Assembly: GCA_020442095.1 (NCBI GenBank)
Contig: JAGRKY010000360.1
Location: 1 to 6,032 of the forward strand
Origin: Bauldia sp.
GTDB lineage: Bacteria > Pseudomonadota > Alphaproteobacteria > Rhizobiales > Kaistiaceae
Direction of reading: 5' to 3'
Length of the DNA: 6,032 bases
A model generated the notes under the pieces. That model was not told the DNA's origin and searched no databases. It was given only the letters and a program-made list of their open reading frames with translations. Shown here piece after piece: positions 1 through 5,777 of the stretch. Position 1 is the first letter of the stretch, and every line of letters starts with the position of its first letter. A program made the translations under genes and the position numbers.

Positions 1-263
1 AAGACGCGGAAGAAATCGCGGATGTTGTCGGCGCGATGCTCGGCGAAGCTCTCGGCGCAGTCGCCGCCCTGGAGAAGGAACGCCTCGCCGGCGGCAACCC
101 GGGCGAGCCCCTCCTTCAGCTTCCGCGCCTCGCCGGCAAAGACCAGCGGCGGATAGGTCCCGATCCGCTCCTCGACCGAAGCGAGGGCGGCGGCGTCGGT
201 ATAGACCGGCACCTGCTCGATCGGCTTCGCGCGCCAGCCGTCCGGACTCCAGGGTTTATTCAT
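1..263 (-). CDS. Class II 3-deoxy-7-phosphoheptulonate (DAHP) synthase, N-terminal part
   Basis: First enzyme of the shikimate pathway, cytoplasmic: it condenses phosphoenolpyruvate with erythrose 4-phosphate to give DAHP, the precursor of aromatic amino acids. The window holds only the first 87 residues; the gene runs off the left edge (the family is usually about 450-460 aa). Visible class II signatures are the W-S-P-D-G-W-R opening (5-11), [10 protein letters not shown] (38-47) and [12 protein letters not shown] (62-73). Cys69 of GGDCAE corresponds to the metal-binding cysteine known in class II enzymes. The ATG at 263 is preceded by GGGAG eight bases upstream, and the protein begins as homologues do. 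It lies 208 bases after gor on the same strand, with a promoter-like sequence between, so it is probably transcribed at least partly on its own. Names such as aroG or aroF are used for this family, so no symbol is given. Confidence 0.93.
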   Translation of the reverse strand, partial: MNKPWSPDGWRAKPIEQVPVYTDAAALASVEERIGTYPPLVFAGEARKLKEGLARVAAGEAFLLQGGDCAESFAEHRADNIRDFFRV

Positions 264-339
264 CGACTTAACTCCCGATTGCGGCGATGTTCCGCAGATC
301 GCCTTCCCTATACACGCCGATTGTCATCTTGCGGCGCGG

Positions 340-368
340 GTTATACACGCGGCGGTCCGCCTTGACCA
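340..368 (-). promoter_or_regulatory. Candidate promoter of the DAHP synthase gene
   Basis: On the minus strand TGGTCA (363-368, 4 of 6 matches to TTGACA) and TATAAC (340-345, 5 of 6 matches to TATAAT) are separated by exactly 17 bases. Transcription would start near 333 and give a leader of about 70 nucleotides before the ATG at 263. In that leader GGCGAT and ATCGCC can form a 6-bp stem. A second TATAGG (307-312) lacks a matching -35 element. The call rests on sequence match only. Confidence 0.45.
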
Positions 369-400
369 CCAGATTGCCGGCGACCGGATTTCCCTCGGCG

Positions 401-414
401 CGGAAGCGATTCCG
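401..414 (-). terminator. Short GNRA-type hairpin after gor, weak terminator candidate
   Basis: CGGAA and TTCCG form a 5-bp stem around the loop GCGA in the plus orientation (TCGC on the minus RNA). It lies inside a wider inverted repeat, CCTCGG (393-398) with CCGAGG (412-417); the two stems share bases and are alternatives. A second weak stem, CTGAGG (441-446) with CCTCAG (470-475), overlaps the gor stop codon. Neither is followed by a T run on the minus strand, so factor-independent termination is not well supported. Confidence 0.2.
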
Positions 415-471
415 AGGCCTGGGACCGGTGCTTCCCGGCTCTGAGGGGAGATCCGCCTGTCCCGCGGAGCC

Positions 472-1875
472 TCAGCCCGTCGAGGCCGGTTGCGGCAGGG
501 CCATCGGCGCCCGGTACCGCTCGACCGGATCGCGCATGGTGACGAGCTCTTCGCTCTGGGTGGGATGGAGGGCGACCGTCCGGTCGAAATCCGCCTTGGT
601 GGCTCCCATGTTCAGCGCCACCGCGACGAGCTGCGCCATCTCCGCCGTGCCCTCGCCGACGCCGTGGAAGCCGAGGACGCGGTCGGTCACGCCGTCGACG
701 ACGAGCTTGAGCATCATCCGCTCCTCGCGCCCGGCGACGCGGTGATGGAGCGGCTTGAAGCTCGCCCGGTAGATGTCGACGGCGTCATGCGCCGCCTTGG
801 CGGCTTCCTCGGTGAGGCCGACGGTGCCGACCTCGGGCTGGGTGAAGACGGCGGTCGGGACATTGGCGTGGTCGACCATCGTCGGACGATCGCCGAAAAG
901 CGTATCGGCCACCGCCTGCCCTTCCCGGATCGCGATCGGCGTCAGCTGCAGGCGATTGGTGACGTCGCCGACCGCGTAGATGTTCTCGGCGCTGGTGCGC
1001 GAATAGGCATCGACGGCGATGCCGCCATCGGCACCGACGGCGACGCCGGCCTTGTCGAGGCCGAGACCTTCGACATTGGGCTCCCTGCCGATGGCGAAGA
1101 GGATCTGCTCCGCATCGAGCGCTTCGCCGCCGCTGGTCGTGGCGACGAGACCGGTCTCATTGCGCTCGATCCGCTCGATAGTGGAGCCGCAGACGACCTC
1201 GATGCCACGATGCTGGAGCGCGGCGTGTACCGCCTTGCGGACGTCGGCATCGAATCCGCGCAGGATGTCGGGTCCGCGATGGACGACCGTGGTCTCGACG
1301 GCGAAGGCGTTGAAGATCGCGGCGAATTCCAGCGCGATATAGCCGCCGCCGACGATCACCATCCGCTTCGGCAGCCGTTCGAGGTGGAAGACATCGTCGG
1401 AGACGATGGCGTGCTCGTATCCGGGGATGGCGGTCTCGACCTTCGGCCGTCCGCCGGTAGCGATCAGGATGTAGCGAGCGGTGACCGTGCGGTCCTCTGC
1501 GACCAGCCGGATCGTGTGGCTGTCCTCGATGACCGCCCGCGAGCGGATGAGCTCGGCGCCCGCGCGGTCGAGATTACGGATGTAGATGCTGCTCAGCCAT
1601 TCGGTGTCAGCGATGACGTTGTCGCGCAGCGTCGGCCAGTCGAACCGGACGCCCTTGGTCGTCCAGCCGAAGCCGATCGAGTCCTCGAGCTCGTCGGCGA
1701 AATGGGCGGCGTGGACGAAGAGCTTCTTCGGCACGCATCCCCTGATGACGCAGGTCCCGCCGACCTTGTCATCCTCGGCGATGGCGACGCGCGCGCCGTG
1801 CTGCGCGGCGATGCGCGCGGCACGGACCCCACCGGAGCCACCTCCGATGACGAAGAAGTCGTAGTCGTAGCTCAC
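472..1875 (-). CDS. gor: Glutathione-disulfide reductase (NADPH)
   Basis: Flavoprotein that reduces glutathione disulfide to two glutathione molecules with NADPH, keeping the cytoplasm reduced. The 467 residues match the family's usual length. The order of parts is: FAD-binding GGGSGG (11-16); redox-active disulfide GGTCVIRGCVPKKL with Cys42 and Cys47; ATGGRP (139-144); NADPH-binding VGGGYIALEF (175-184), followed by Arg200 and Arg206, the positions that favour NADPH over NADH in this family; the second FAD motif YAVGDVT (300-306); and the C-terminal dimerisation domain ending in HPTQSEE, with catalytic His437 and Glu442. The Cys-x4-Cys spacing and the R-G-C-V-P-K-K context favour glutathione reductase over mercuric reductase or lipoamide dehydrogenase. 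The start is a GTG with GGAGG (1884-1888) eight bases upstream. It is third in the run rpiA, DUF2059 gene, gor. Confidence 0.95.
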   Translation of the reverse strand: MSYDYDFFVIGGGSGGVRAARIAAQHGARVAIAEDDKVGGTCVIRGCVPKKLFVHAAHFADELEDSIGFGWTTKGVRFDWPTLRDNVIADTEWLSSIYIRNLDRAGAELIRSRAVIEDSHTIRLVAEDRTVTARYILIATGGRPKVETAIPGYEHAIVSDDVFHLERLPKRMVIVGGGYIALEFAAIFNAFAVETTVVHRGPDILRGFDADVRKAVHAALQHRGIEVVCGSTIERIERNETGLVATTSGGEALDAEQILFAIGREPNVEGLGLDKAGVAVGADGGIAVDAYSRTSAENIYAVGDVTNRLQLTPIAIREGQAVADTLFGDRPTMVDHANVPTAVFTQPEVGTVGLTEEAAKAAHDAVDIYRASFKPLHHRVAGREERMMLKLVVDGVTDRVLGFHGVGEGTAEMAQLVAVALNMGATKADFDRTVALHPTQSEELVTMRDPVERYRAPMALPQPASTG

Positions 1876-1883
1876 CGCGACCG

Positions 1884-1888
1884 CCTCC
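1884..1888 (-). promoter_or_regulatory. Ribosome binding site supporting the GTG start of gor
   Basis: GGAGG on the minus strand lies eight bases before GTG at 1873-1875. No ATG in this frame is available near the expected N-terminus (MSYDYDFFVIGGG), so this site decides the start. Confidence 0.7.
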
Positions 1889-1924
1889 AGGACGGACCGC
1901 GGCGACAGGCGGAAGAGACGCCGA

Positions 1925-2425
1925 TCAGAACTCGACTCCCTTGGCCTTCAGCGCTTCCTGGGTCTTCTCGACCAGTTCCTCGCGAACCCGGTTGGCCCAA
2001 CCTTCGGCGACCTTGAAGGCATCCGAGATCACCGTCGGGCCGATCTGGTTGAATTTCTGGCCTGCGGGGCTCGAATAGAAGGTGGCGATGGTCACCAGTT
2101 CGTCCTCGGTGAAGCCCTTCGCCCAGACGCGGGCCAGATCGTTGTCGAGATCATTGCGCCGGGGGACAAGGGTCAGCACGACCTCGTCGACGGTCTCGCT
2201 GATCTGGGTGTGGAGATCGGGCCGCATGAGGATGAGCTGGCTCTTCACCTGCTCGGCGACGGCGGGCAGCAGATTGTCGTAGCTGCGGGAGGCCGGCGAG
2301 GCGCGCAATGCGTCGAGCGCCGCGTCGAGATGACTCTGCGTGATCTCCTGCGCACCGACCGGAGCGGCGAGGCTCACCGCCAGCGCCAGGATCGCAGCGC
2401 GCGAGACATTTCTGGTCGAAAACAT
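1925..2425 (-). CDS. DUF2059 domain exported protein
   Basis: Small protein (166 aa from the chosen start) of unknown function. Residues 1-25 form a signal peptide: positively charged start (MFSTRNVSR), hydrophobic stretch AAILALAVSLAAP, and a likely signal peptidase I site after VGA, giving a mature N-terminus QEITQS. It is therefore expected in the periplasm. The DUF2059 signature lies at about 104-130 (GFTEDELVTIATFYSSPAG, then QKFNQIGP). The rest is largely helical and charged, with a basic and acidic C-terminal helix (145-163). The ATG at 2425 has AGGAG seven bases upstream and gives a clean signal peptide. A longer reading from the ATG at 2458 would add 11 residues and overlap the rpiA stop as ATGA. 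Gene order suggests cotranscription with rpiA and gor, but this does not reveal a function. Confidence 0.85.
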   Translation of the reverse strand: MFSTRNVSRAAILALAVSLAAPVGAQEITQSHLDAALDALRASPASRSYDNLLPAVAEQVKSQLILMRPDLHTQISETVDEVVLTLVPRRNDLDNDLARVWAKGFTEDELVTIATFYSSPAGQKFNQIGPTVISDAFKVAEGWANRVREELVEKTQEALKAKGVEF

Positions 2426-2432
2426 TGTTGGG

Positions 2433-2437
2433 CTCCT
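2433..2437 (-). promoter_or_regulatory. Ribosome binding site deciding the DUF2059 gene start
   Basis: AGGAG on the minus strand lies seven bases before the ATG at 2425. The alternative ATG at 2458 has only a weak purine-rich sequence before it. This favours the shorter protein with the compact signal peptide. Confidence 0.65.
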
Positions 2438-2454
2438 GCTTTGTAATAACGAAA

Positions 2455-3162
2455 TCATCTGGTCCGCTTCTCGATACCACCCTCGCCGCCGATAATGACG
2501 GCAGAGGCGATATTCAGGAACAGCCCGTGCTCCATCACCCCCGGTATCGCCGACAGCGCGACCGCAAGCGATTCCGGATCGGGAATACGGCCGAACGATG
2601 CGTCGAGAATATGGTGGCCGCCGTCCGTCACGAAGGTCCGGCCGTCGCGCTGGCGCAGCACCATCTCGCCGGACAGGCCGAGCCTCTCGGTGGCCGCTTC
2701 GATCGCCCGCCGCGTCGCGCCGAGGCCGAAGGGCGCGACCTCGATCGGCAGCGGGAAGGCGCCGAGCGTGTCGACCACCTTGCCGGCATCGACGATGGCG
2801 ATCATCCGCGCCGATGCCGTCGCCAGGATCTTCTCGCGGAGCAGCGCGCCGCCGCCGCCCTTGATCATCCGGAATTGGGGATCGATCTCGTCGGCACCGT
2901 CGATCGTCAGGTCGAGCTCCGGCATCTCGTCGAGCGTGGTGAGCGGGACCCCTTCGGCTTCCGCCAACCGGCCGGTGGCCTCGGAGGCCGGCACGCAGAT
3001 GACCGGGAAGCCGTCACGGACCCGGCGGCCGAGCGCCTCGACGAAGTGGTTGGCCGTCCGCCCGCTGCCGAGGCCGAGCCTCATGCCGGGACGGACTTCC
3101 TCGAGCGCGGCCTCCGCCGCGCGGACCCGTTCCGCGTCGTTGCCGACGGCCTTGACGCTCAT
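2455..3162 (-). CDS. rpiA: Ribose-5-phosphate isomerase A
   Basis: Interconverts ribose 5-phosphate and ribulose 5-phosphate in the non-oxidative pentose phosphate pathway, in the cytoplasm. The 235 residues agree with the family length (about 220-235). Seen in order: the phosphate-binding loop [11 protein letters not shown] (30-40), which is GTGSTA in E. coli; TIDGADEID (86-94) with the conserved acidic residues; [11 protein letters not shown] (101-111), containing the Lys and the catalytic Glu110; [10 protein letters not shown] (178-187); and the C-terminal [10 protein letters not shown] segment (206-215). The frame stays open upstream to 3516, but that extension is a low-complexity shadow with no family similarity. 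MSVKAV at 3162 fits homologues, although its Shine-Dalgarno (GGCGGCAAG) is poor. It is first in the minus-strand run with the DUF2059 gene and gor, and diverges from gph. Confidence 0.95.
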   Translation of the reverse strand: MSVKAVGNDAERVRAAEAALEEVRPGMRLGLGSGRTANHFVEALGRRVRDGFPVICVPASEATGRLAEAEGVPLTTLDEMPELDLTIDGADEIDPQFRMIKGGGGALLREKILATASARMIAIVDAGKVVDTLGAFPLPIEVAPFGLGATRRAIEAATERLGLSGEMVLRQRDGRTFVTDGGHHILDASFGRIPDPESLAVALSAIPGVMEHGLFLNIASAVIIGGEGGIEKRTR

Positions 3163-3455
3163 GGCGCGACTTGCCGCCGCGAAGGCCCTGCAGGGGGCTT
3201 TATCCGGCCCGGCCGGAGCGCGAGTCCGCTGAAATGGGGTGATACGACTGAATTCATGGGCCTGCCTTGATTTTCCCGGCGGCTTGTTAGCATTTACCGC
3301 GTCGCCGTACCACGCCGGCACGACGAGGGCCATGGGGGCCATGGTTCCCGCGCCCCTCAAATTCATGCCCCCGGTCCGATCGAAGGGACTCGCCACCATC
3401 TGATGTCTCGATACGCCGCGCCCTTTCCGGCTGGTTCGACCCGGGGTCGCCCCCG
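3163..3455. other. Divergent gap between rpiA and gph
   Basis: A 293-base region that should hold the promoters of rpiA (leftward) and gph (rightward). The only promoter-like plus-strand pair I see is TTGATT (3267-3272) and TAGCAT (3288-3293), 4 of 6 matches each, but with a short 15-base spacer. No convincing minus-strand promoter was found. On the plus strand two very short ORFs (3332-3403 and 3403-3459) lead into the gph start. Long open frames cross this region on the minus strand, but they look like composition-driven shadows. Confidence 0.4.
3332..3403 (+). other. Micro-ORF 1 upstream of gph (23 codons)
   Basis: An ATG at 3332, with a second in-frame ATG at 3341, opens a 23-codon frame ending in TGA at 3401-3403. 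GAGGG (3325-3329) is too close to the first ATG (two bases) but 11 bases from the second. Its stop overlaps the next ATG as TGATG. There is no recognisable family. It may be a leader ORF or chance. Confidence 0.2.
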
Positions 3456-3459
3456 GTGA
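3403..3459 (+). other. Micro-ORF 2, overlapping the gph start (18 codons)
   Basis: ATG at 3403-3405 to TGA at 3457-3459, encoding [18 protein letters not shown]. Its stop overlaps the gph GTG as GTGA, the arrangement used for translational coupling. The peptide is basic and proline-rich with no known family. The nearest purine-rich sequence (AAGGGA, 3383-3388) is 14 bases from the ATG, so its own initiation may depend on micro-ORF 1. Confidence 0.22.
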
Positions 3460-4130
3460 GCACGCCGCAACCGATCCTCGTCCTCGACCTCGACGGGACC
3501 CTCGTCGATACGGCAAGCGACCTCGTCGCCACCCTCAATGCCATCCTTGGCGAGGAGGGACTGCCACCGGTCGAATTGCGGCAGGCGCTGACGATGGTCG
3601 GCCACGGGGCGCGGGCCATGCTGGCCAAAGCCTTTGGGGAACAGGCGGACGAGGCCAGGCTCGATGCGCTGATGCCACGGTTCATCGACCATTATGCCGG
3701 CCACCTCGCCGACACCAGCAGGCCATTCCCGGGCGCCCCGGAATCCCTAGACCGCTTCGCCGCATCGGGCTGGCGTCTCGCGGTCTGCACCAACAAGCTC
3801 GAAGGCCTGTCGCGATCCCTCCTCGAGCAGCTCGGCCTCGCGGATCGCTTCGCGGCGATTGCCGGCCAGGACACCTTTGCCGTTCGCAAGCCGGATCCGG
3901 GGCATCTGACCCGGACGATAGACCTCGCCGGCGGCGACGCGCGGCGCGCCGTGATGGTCGGCGACTCCGAGGTCGACGTCAAAACCGCGCGGGCGGCGGG
4001 CATTCCGGTCGTCGCGGTCACCTTCGGCTACAGCCCCCTTCCCGCCCATGAACTTGGAGCGGACGTGGTGATCGACCGGTATGACGCTCTCTATGACGCC
4101 GCCGTTTCGCTGGTCGATCGACCCCGGTGA
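3456..4130 (+). CDS. gph: Phosphoglycolate phosphatase (HAD family)
   Basis: HAD-superfamily hydrolase that dephosphorylates 2-phosphoglycolate, a product of DNA end repair and of oxygenase or dehydrogenase side reactions, to glycolate. The 224 residues fit the family. All four HAD motifs are present: motif [10 protein letters not shown] (11-19) with nucleophile Asp11 and acid/base Asp13; motif II Thr112 in AVCTNK; motif III Lys145 in RKPDPGH; and motif IV GDSEVD (169-174) with Asp170 and Asp174 for Mg2+. The region between motifs I and II (about 20-90) is the helical cap typical of subfamily I. Substrate is inferred from overall similarity to Gph; related cap-I phosphatases such as those of the pyrophosphatase PpaX type are possible. 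The start is GTG with no good Shine-Dalgarno, and it overlaps the stop of a short upstream frame as GTGA. Confidence 0.9.
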   Translation: MSTPQPILVLDLDGTLVDTASDLVATLNAILGEEGLPPVELRQALTMVGHGARAMLAKAFGEQADEARLDALMPRFIDHYAGHLADTSRPFPGAPESLDRFAASGWRLAVCTNKLEGLSRSLLEQLGLADRFAAIAGQDTFAVRKPDPGHLTRTIDLAGGDARRAVMVGDSEVDVKTARAAGIPVVAVTFGYSPLPAHELGADVVIDRYDALYDAAVSLVDRPR

Positions 4131-4145
4131 TCGTCGCGATCCCCA

Positions 4146-4160
4146 TGTCGAAGCCCGACA
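4146..4160 (+). terminator. Small hairpin after gph, weak terminator candidate
   Basis: TGTCG and CGACA form a 5-bp stem around the loop AAGCC, 15 bases after the gph stop. No T run follows, so this is at best a weak or factor-assisted end of the gph transcript ahead of the tRNA promoter. Confidence 0.2.
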
Positions 4161-4187
4161 GAGGGCGTCACGCGGTCCGATATCGCC

Positions 4188-4217
4188 TTGACAGGAAGCG
4201 CGGCCGGCCTGCATATC
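4188..4217 (+). promoter_or_regulatory. Promoter of tRNA-Val
   Basis: A perfect TTGACA (4188-4193) is followed after 18 bases by CATATC (4212-4217, 3 of 6 matches to TATAAT). Transcription would start around 4224, just before the mature tRNA 5' end at 4231. The strong -35 and the position fit a tRNA promoter. Confidence 0.65.
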
Positions 4218-4230
4218 CCCGGGCAGCAAC

Positions 4231-4305
4231 GGGCGATTAGCTCAGCGGGAGAGCACTCCCTTCACACGGGAGGGGTCACTGGTTCAATCCCAGTATCGCC
4301 CACCA
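4231..4305 (+). tRNA. tRNA-Val, anticodon CAC
   Basis: A complete 75-base cloverleaf. The acceptor stem is GGGCGAT (4231-4237) with ATCGCCC (4295-4301), all seven pairs Watson-Crick. The D arm contains the GCTCAGCGGGAGAGC segment. The anticodon stem is CTCCC (4256-4260) with GGGAG, around the loop TTCACAC (4261-4267), so the anticodon is CAC (4263-4265), reading the valine codon GTG. The variable loop is GGGTC. The T arm ACTGG/CCAGT encloses TTCAATC. The discriminator base is A4302, and the 3' CCA is encoded at 4303-4305. GTG is a frequent valine codon in high-GC genomes. No integrase or repeated tRNA 3' end is seen nearby, so use as an attachment site is not indicated here. Confidence 0.97.
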
Positions 4306-4312
4306 TCCAGCC

Positions 4313-4346
4313 CCCGCATGCCCGGTTCGCGCCCGGGTCCTGCGGG
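4313..4346. terminator. Two-part hairpin between the converging tRNA and RTX genes
   Basis: An outer stem CCCGCA (4313-4318) with TGCGGG (4341-4346) encloses an inner stem CCCGG (4321-4325) with CCGGG (4333-4337) around a 7-base loop, making 11 pairs with a small internal bulge. It begins eight bases after the tRNA and lies 27 bases beyond the RTX stop, so it could end transcription from both sides. No T run follows on either strand, which makes intrinsic termination uncertain. Confidence 0.45.
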
Positions 4347-4373
4347 AGCCTCACTCTCAGAACAACGTTTTCG

Positions 4374-5444
4374 TTACAATAGACCGACGTCGAGCAGGGC
4401 GGTGGATGTCGCCGTGGGGGTGCTGTTCGCGTCGCCGTCGTTGACGATGTAGGTGAACTCGCGCTGGCCGAGCACGACGTTCAACACATTTGCGATCGAC
4501 GTGCCGTATTCGACCGACTCGAGCGCCTGTTCGTATTCCGCGATGGTCGCGGTTCCGGTCAGGGTCAGCACGCCCGTCACGTCGTTGTAGTTCCCGGTTA
4601 TCCCGTTCTGGTCGGTGAATTTGAGCTGGTCACCGGCCTGGAAGCCGTCGGTGATGGCCACCGTTGCGCCTTCCATATTCGTGTCGTCGGGATCGATGAT
4701 GGAAATGCTCGGATCCACCTTGGTCTGGAGCAGATTGAGGAGATTGAGGGAGCTGCTGCTCCCGGCGATGACCGTCGGCGCGACATTCTCGGTGCTGCCG
4801 CCGCCACCACCACCGCCGCCGCCACTGCCGGAGGCAGGCAGGAGATCGCTCAGATCGACCGTGATGTCGCCGAAAACCAGATGCTCGATCGAGGTCGACA
4901 GGAAATCCGTCCCGTCCGCCTTGGTACCGCGAGCATGCGTGATCTGCAGTCCCCCGGCGACGACCGTGAAGTCGTAGTTGTCGAAGGCGTCGGAGAAGAT
5001 CGCCGAATCGTCACCGCCGCCGCCGTAGAGATGATCGTTGCCGCGGCCGCCGGTCAGCATGTCGTCGCCGAGCCCGCCCCTGAGGACGTCGTTGCTGTTG
5101 CCGCCGAAGAGATCGTCATGACCGGCGCCGCCTTTCAGCTTGTCCCGGCCACCGCCGCCATAGAGATCATCGTCACCGCGACCGCCCGTCAGGTTGTCCT
5201 TGCCGCGACCGCCCTTGAGCACGTCCAGGCCACCAGAGCCGATGAGCCTGTCGTTCCCGCCACCGCCGTAGAGGCTGTCGTCGCCCAGCTGCCCTTTCAG
5301 GACGTCGGCAGCGCTGAACCCCTTGAGGATGTCGTCGTTGCCGCGACCGAAGAGGTAATCGGCGCCGCCAAATCCCAGAATAGTGTCCTTGTGACCGCCG
5401 CCGGTCAGGACATCGCCCTTGCTCGTGCCTTTCAGAATACTCAC
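4374..5444 (-). CDS. RTX calcium-binding repeat protein with C-terminal cadherin/Ig-like module
   Basis: A 356-residue, glycine-rich acidic protein, probably secreted through a type I system and folding on calcium outside the cell. Residues 6-149 are 16 uninterrupted nonapeptides of the RTX type (G-G-x-G-x-D-x-L-x). Residues 150-203 (FSDAFDNYDF to FGDITVDLSDLL) are the capping segment that usually follows an RTX array. Residues 204-217 are a hinge with nine consecutive glycines. Residues 218-356 are one module (gDQLKFT, YNDVTGVLTLTGTAT, EYEQALESVEY, FTYIVNDGDANS) like those repeated in large type I secreted adhesins. There is no N-terminal signal peptide, as expected for type I export. The GTG start has AGGAG six bases upstream. 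The domain order is reversed from the usual RTX-at-C-terminus plan. No transporter genes are nearby. Function and partners are unknown; adhesin-like surface protein is an inference. Confidence 0.88.
   Translation of the reverse strand: MSILKGTSKGDVLTGGGHKDTILGFGGADYLFGRGNDDILKGFSAADVLKGQLGDDSLYGGGGNDRLIGSGGLDVLKGGRGKDNLTGGRGDDDLYGGGGRDKLKGGAGHDDLFGGNSNDVLRGGLGDDMLTGGRGNDHLYGGGGDDSAIFSDAFDNYDFTVVAGGLQITHARGTKADGTDFLSTSIEHLVFGDITVDLSDLLPASGSGGGGGGGGGSTENVAPTVIAGSSSSLNLLNLLQTKVDPSISIIDPDDTNMEGATVAITDGFQAGDQLKFTDQNGITGNYNDVTGVLTLTGTATIAEYEQALESVEYGTSIANVLNVVLGQREFTYIVNDGDANSTPTATSTALLDVGLL
4797..4823 (-). repeat. Nine-codon glycine run (GGY)9 in the RTX gene
   Basis: On the coding strand the run is three GGC, three GGT and three GGC codons, giving Gly208-Gly216 between the RTX part and the Ig-like module. 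As a trinucleotide-like tract it could change length in steps of one residue without breaking the frame. Confidence 0.85.
4998..5429 (-). repeat. Sixteen 27-base RTX nonapeptide units
   Basis: 432 bases equal exactly 16 units of 27, with no insertion or deletion. The units are diverged at DNA level but keep G-x-x-x-x-D-x-[LI]-x in nearly every copy. The last unit (GGGGDDSAI) degenerates at the final positions, as array ends often do. Similar unit groups recur: an LT-GGRG-LY-GGGG order appears at units 9-11 and again at 14-16, which suggests growth by multi-unit duplication. Confidence 0.9.
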
Positions 5445-5450
5445 GTCACA

Positions 5451-5455
5451 CTCCT
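5451..5455 (-). promoter_or_regulatory. Ribosome binding site supporting the GTG start of the RTX gene
   Basis: AGGAG on the minus strand lies six bases before the GTG at 5442-5444. It places the start only five residues before the first RTX unit and argues against a missing N-terminal domain. Confidence 0.65.
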
Positions 5456-5598
5456 ATCTACGCATTGGTCTCAATTCCGGAAGAGTAGACGCAAGCAACT
5501 TGAGGTGATGTTTCCCACCCGAATAGAAATGGATTAAATTCTTATCGACCTCCTCGATTCCTCTCTTTTATGATCATTGAACCCATTGTCTTTTCTCT

Positions 5599-5613
5599 GA
5601 TTTTCGGAAAATC
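5599..5613. promoter_or_regulatory. 15-base palindrome, candidate operator
   Basis: GATTTTC, one central G, then GAAAATC: a perfect 7+1+7 inverted repeat. The one-base centre cannot form a hairpin loop, so a dimeric DNA-binding protein is the more natural reading. It lies 155 bases before the RTX start and 237 bases before the pirin start. The regulator is unknown. Confidence 0.4.
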
Positions 5614-5777
5614 GACGCCTCTGAAAATTCAAACTCAAATTGCTCGCAGAACGAGTAGCCGCGATCGCAAGCTTTCTCGGCAGGCCATGGTCCGGAGACG
5701 ACGGAGCGTCTCGTACGAGGAGGCCGCGATATCGCTATGTCGCGATAGGCCCGACGCGCAGAGCTGCTATGCCGGCC

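Larger units (their letters stand above)
264..471 (-). other. Gap between gor and DAHP synthase (leader, promoter, possible small open frame)
   Basis: These 208 bases contain no recognisable gene. They hold a promoter-like pair (340-368), two direct copies of GCGTGTATA on the minus strand (309-317 and 342-350, 33 bases apart), and a short hairpin with a GNRA-type loop (401-414). The minus-strand frame of gor stays open for 67 codons after its TGA and ends with TAA at 268-270, four bases before the DAHP synthase ATG. The last 19 codons from an ATG at 327 read [19 protein letters not shown]. That ATG has no Shine-Dalgarno, and I recognise no family, so this is not called a gene. Confidence 0.4.

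Noticed and set aside
490..2016. A 508-codon open frame on the plus strand opposite gor
   Set aside because: It is antisense to an intact, well-recognised glutathione reductase, has a low-complexity D/R/G/A-rich composition with no family similarity, and is a common shadow in GC-rich DNA.
2425..3270. A 281-codon plus-strand open frame opposite rpiA
   Set aside because: The composition is R/G/A/D-rich without motifs, and it is fully antisense to rpiA with all RpiA motifs present.
3284..3298. TTGTTAGCATTTACC as a CtrA-like site upstream of gph
   Set aside because: It resembles only half of the TTAA-N7-TTAA motif with mismatches, too weak to call.
3163..3516. A 118-residue N-terminal extension of rpiA
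   Set aside because: The extension is low-complexity, would overlap the divergent gph start, and homologues begin at or near MSVKAV.
4231..4305. tRNA-Val as an integration site for a mobile island carrying the RTX gene
   Set aside because: No integrase, no insertion sequence and no second copy of the tRNA 3' end is visible up to the right edge.
4998..5429. The regular repeats as a CRISPR array
   Set aside because: The 27-base period is continuous, in frame, and encodes RTX nonapeptides; there are no identical repeats separated by unique spacers.
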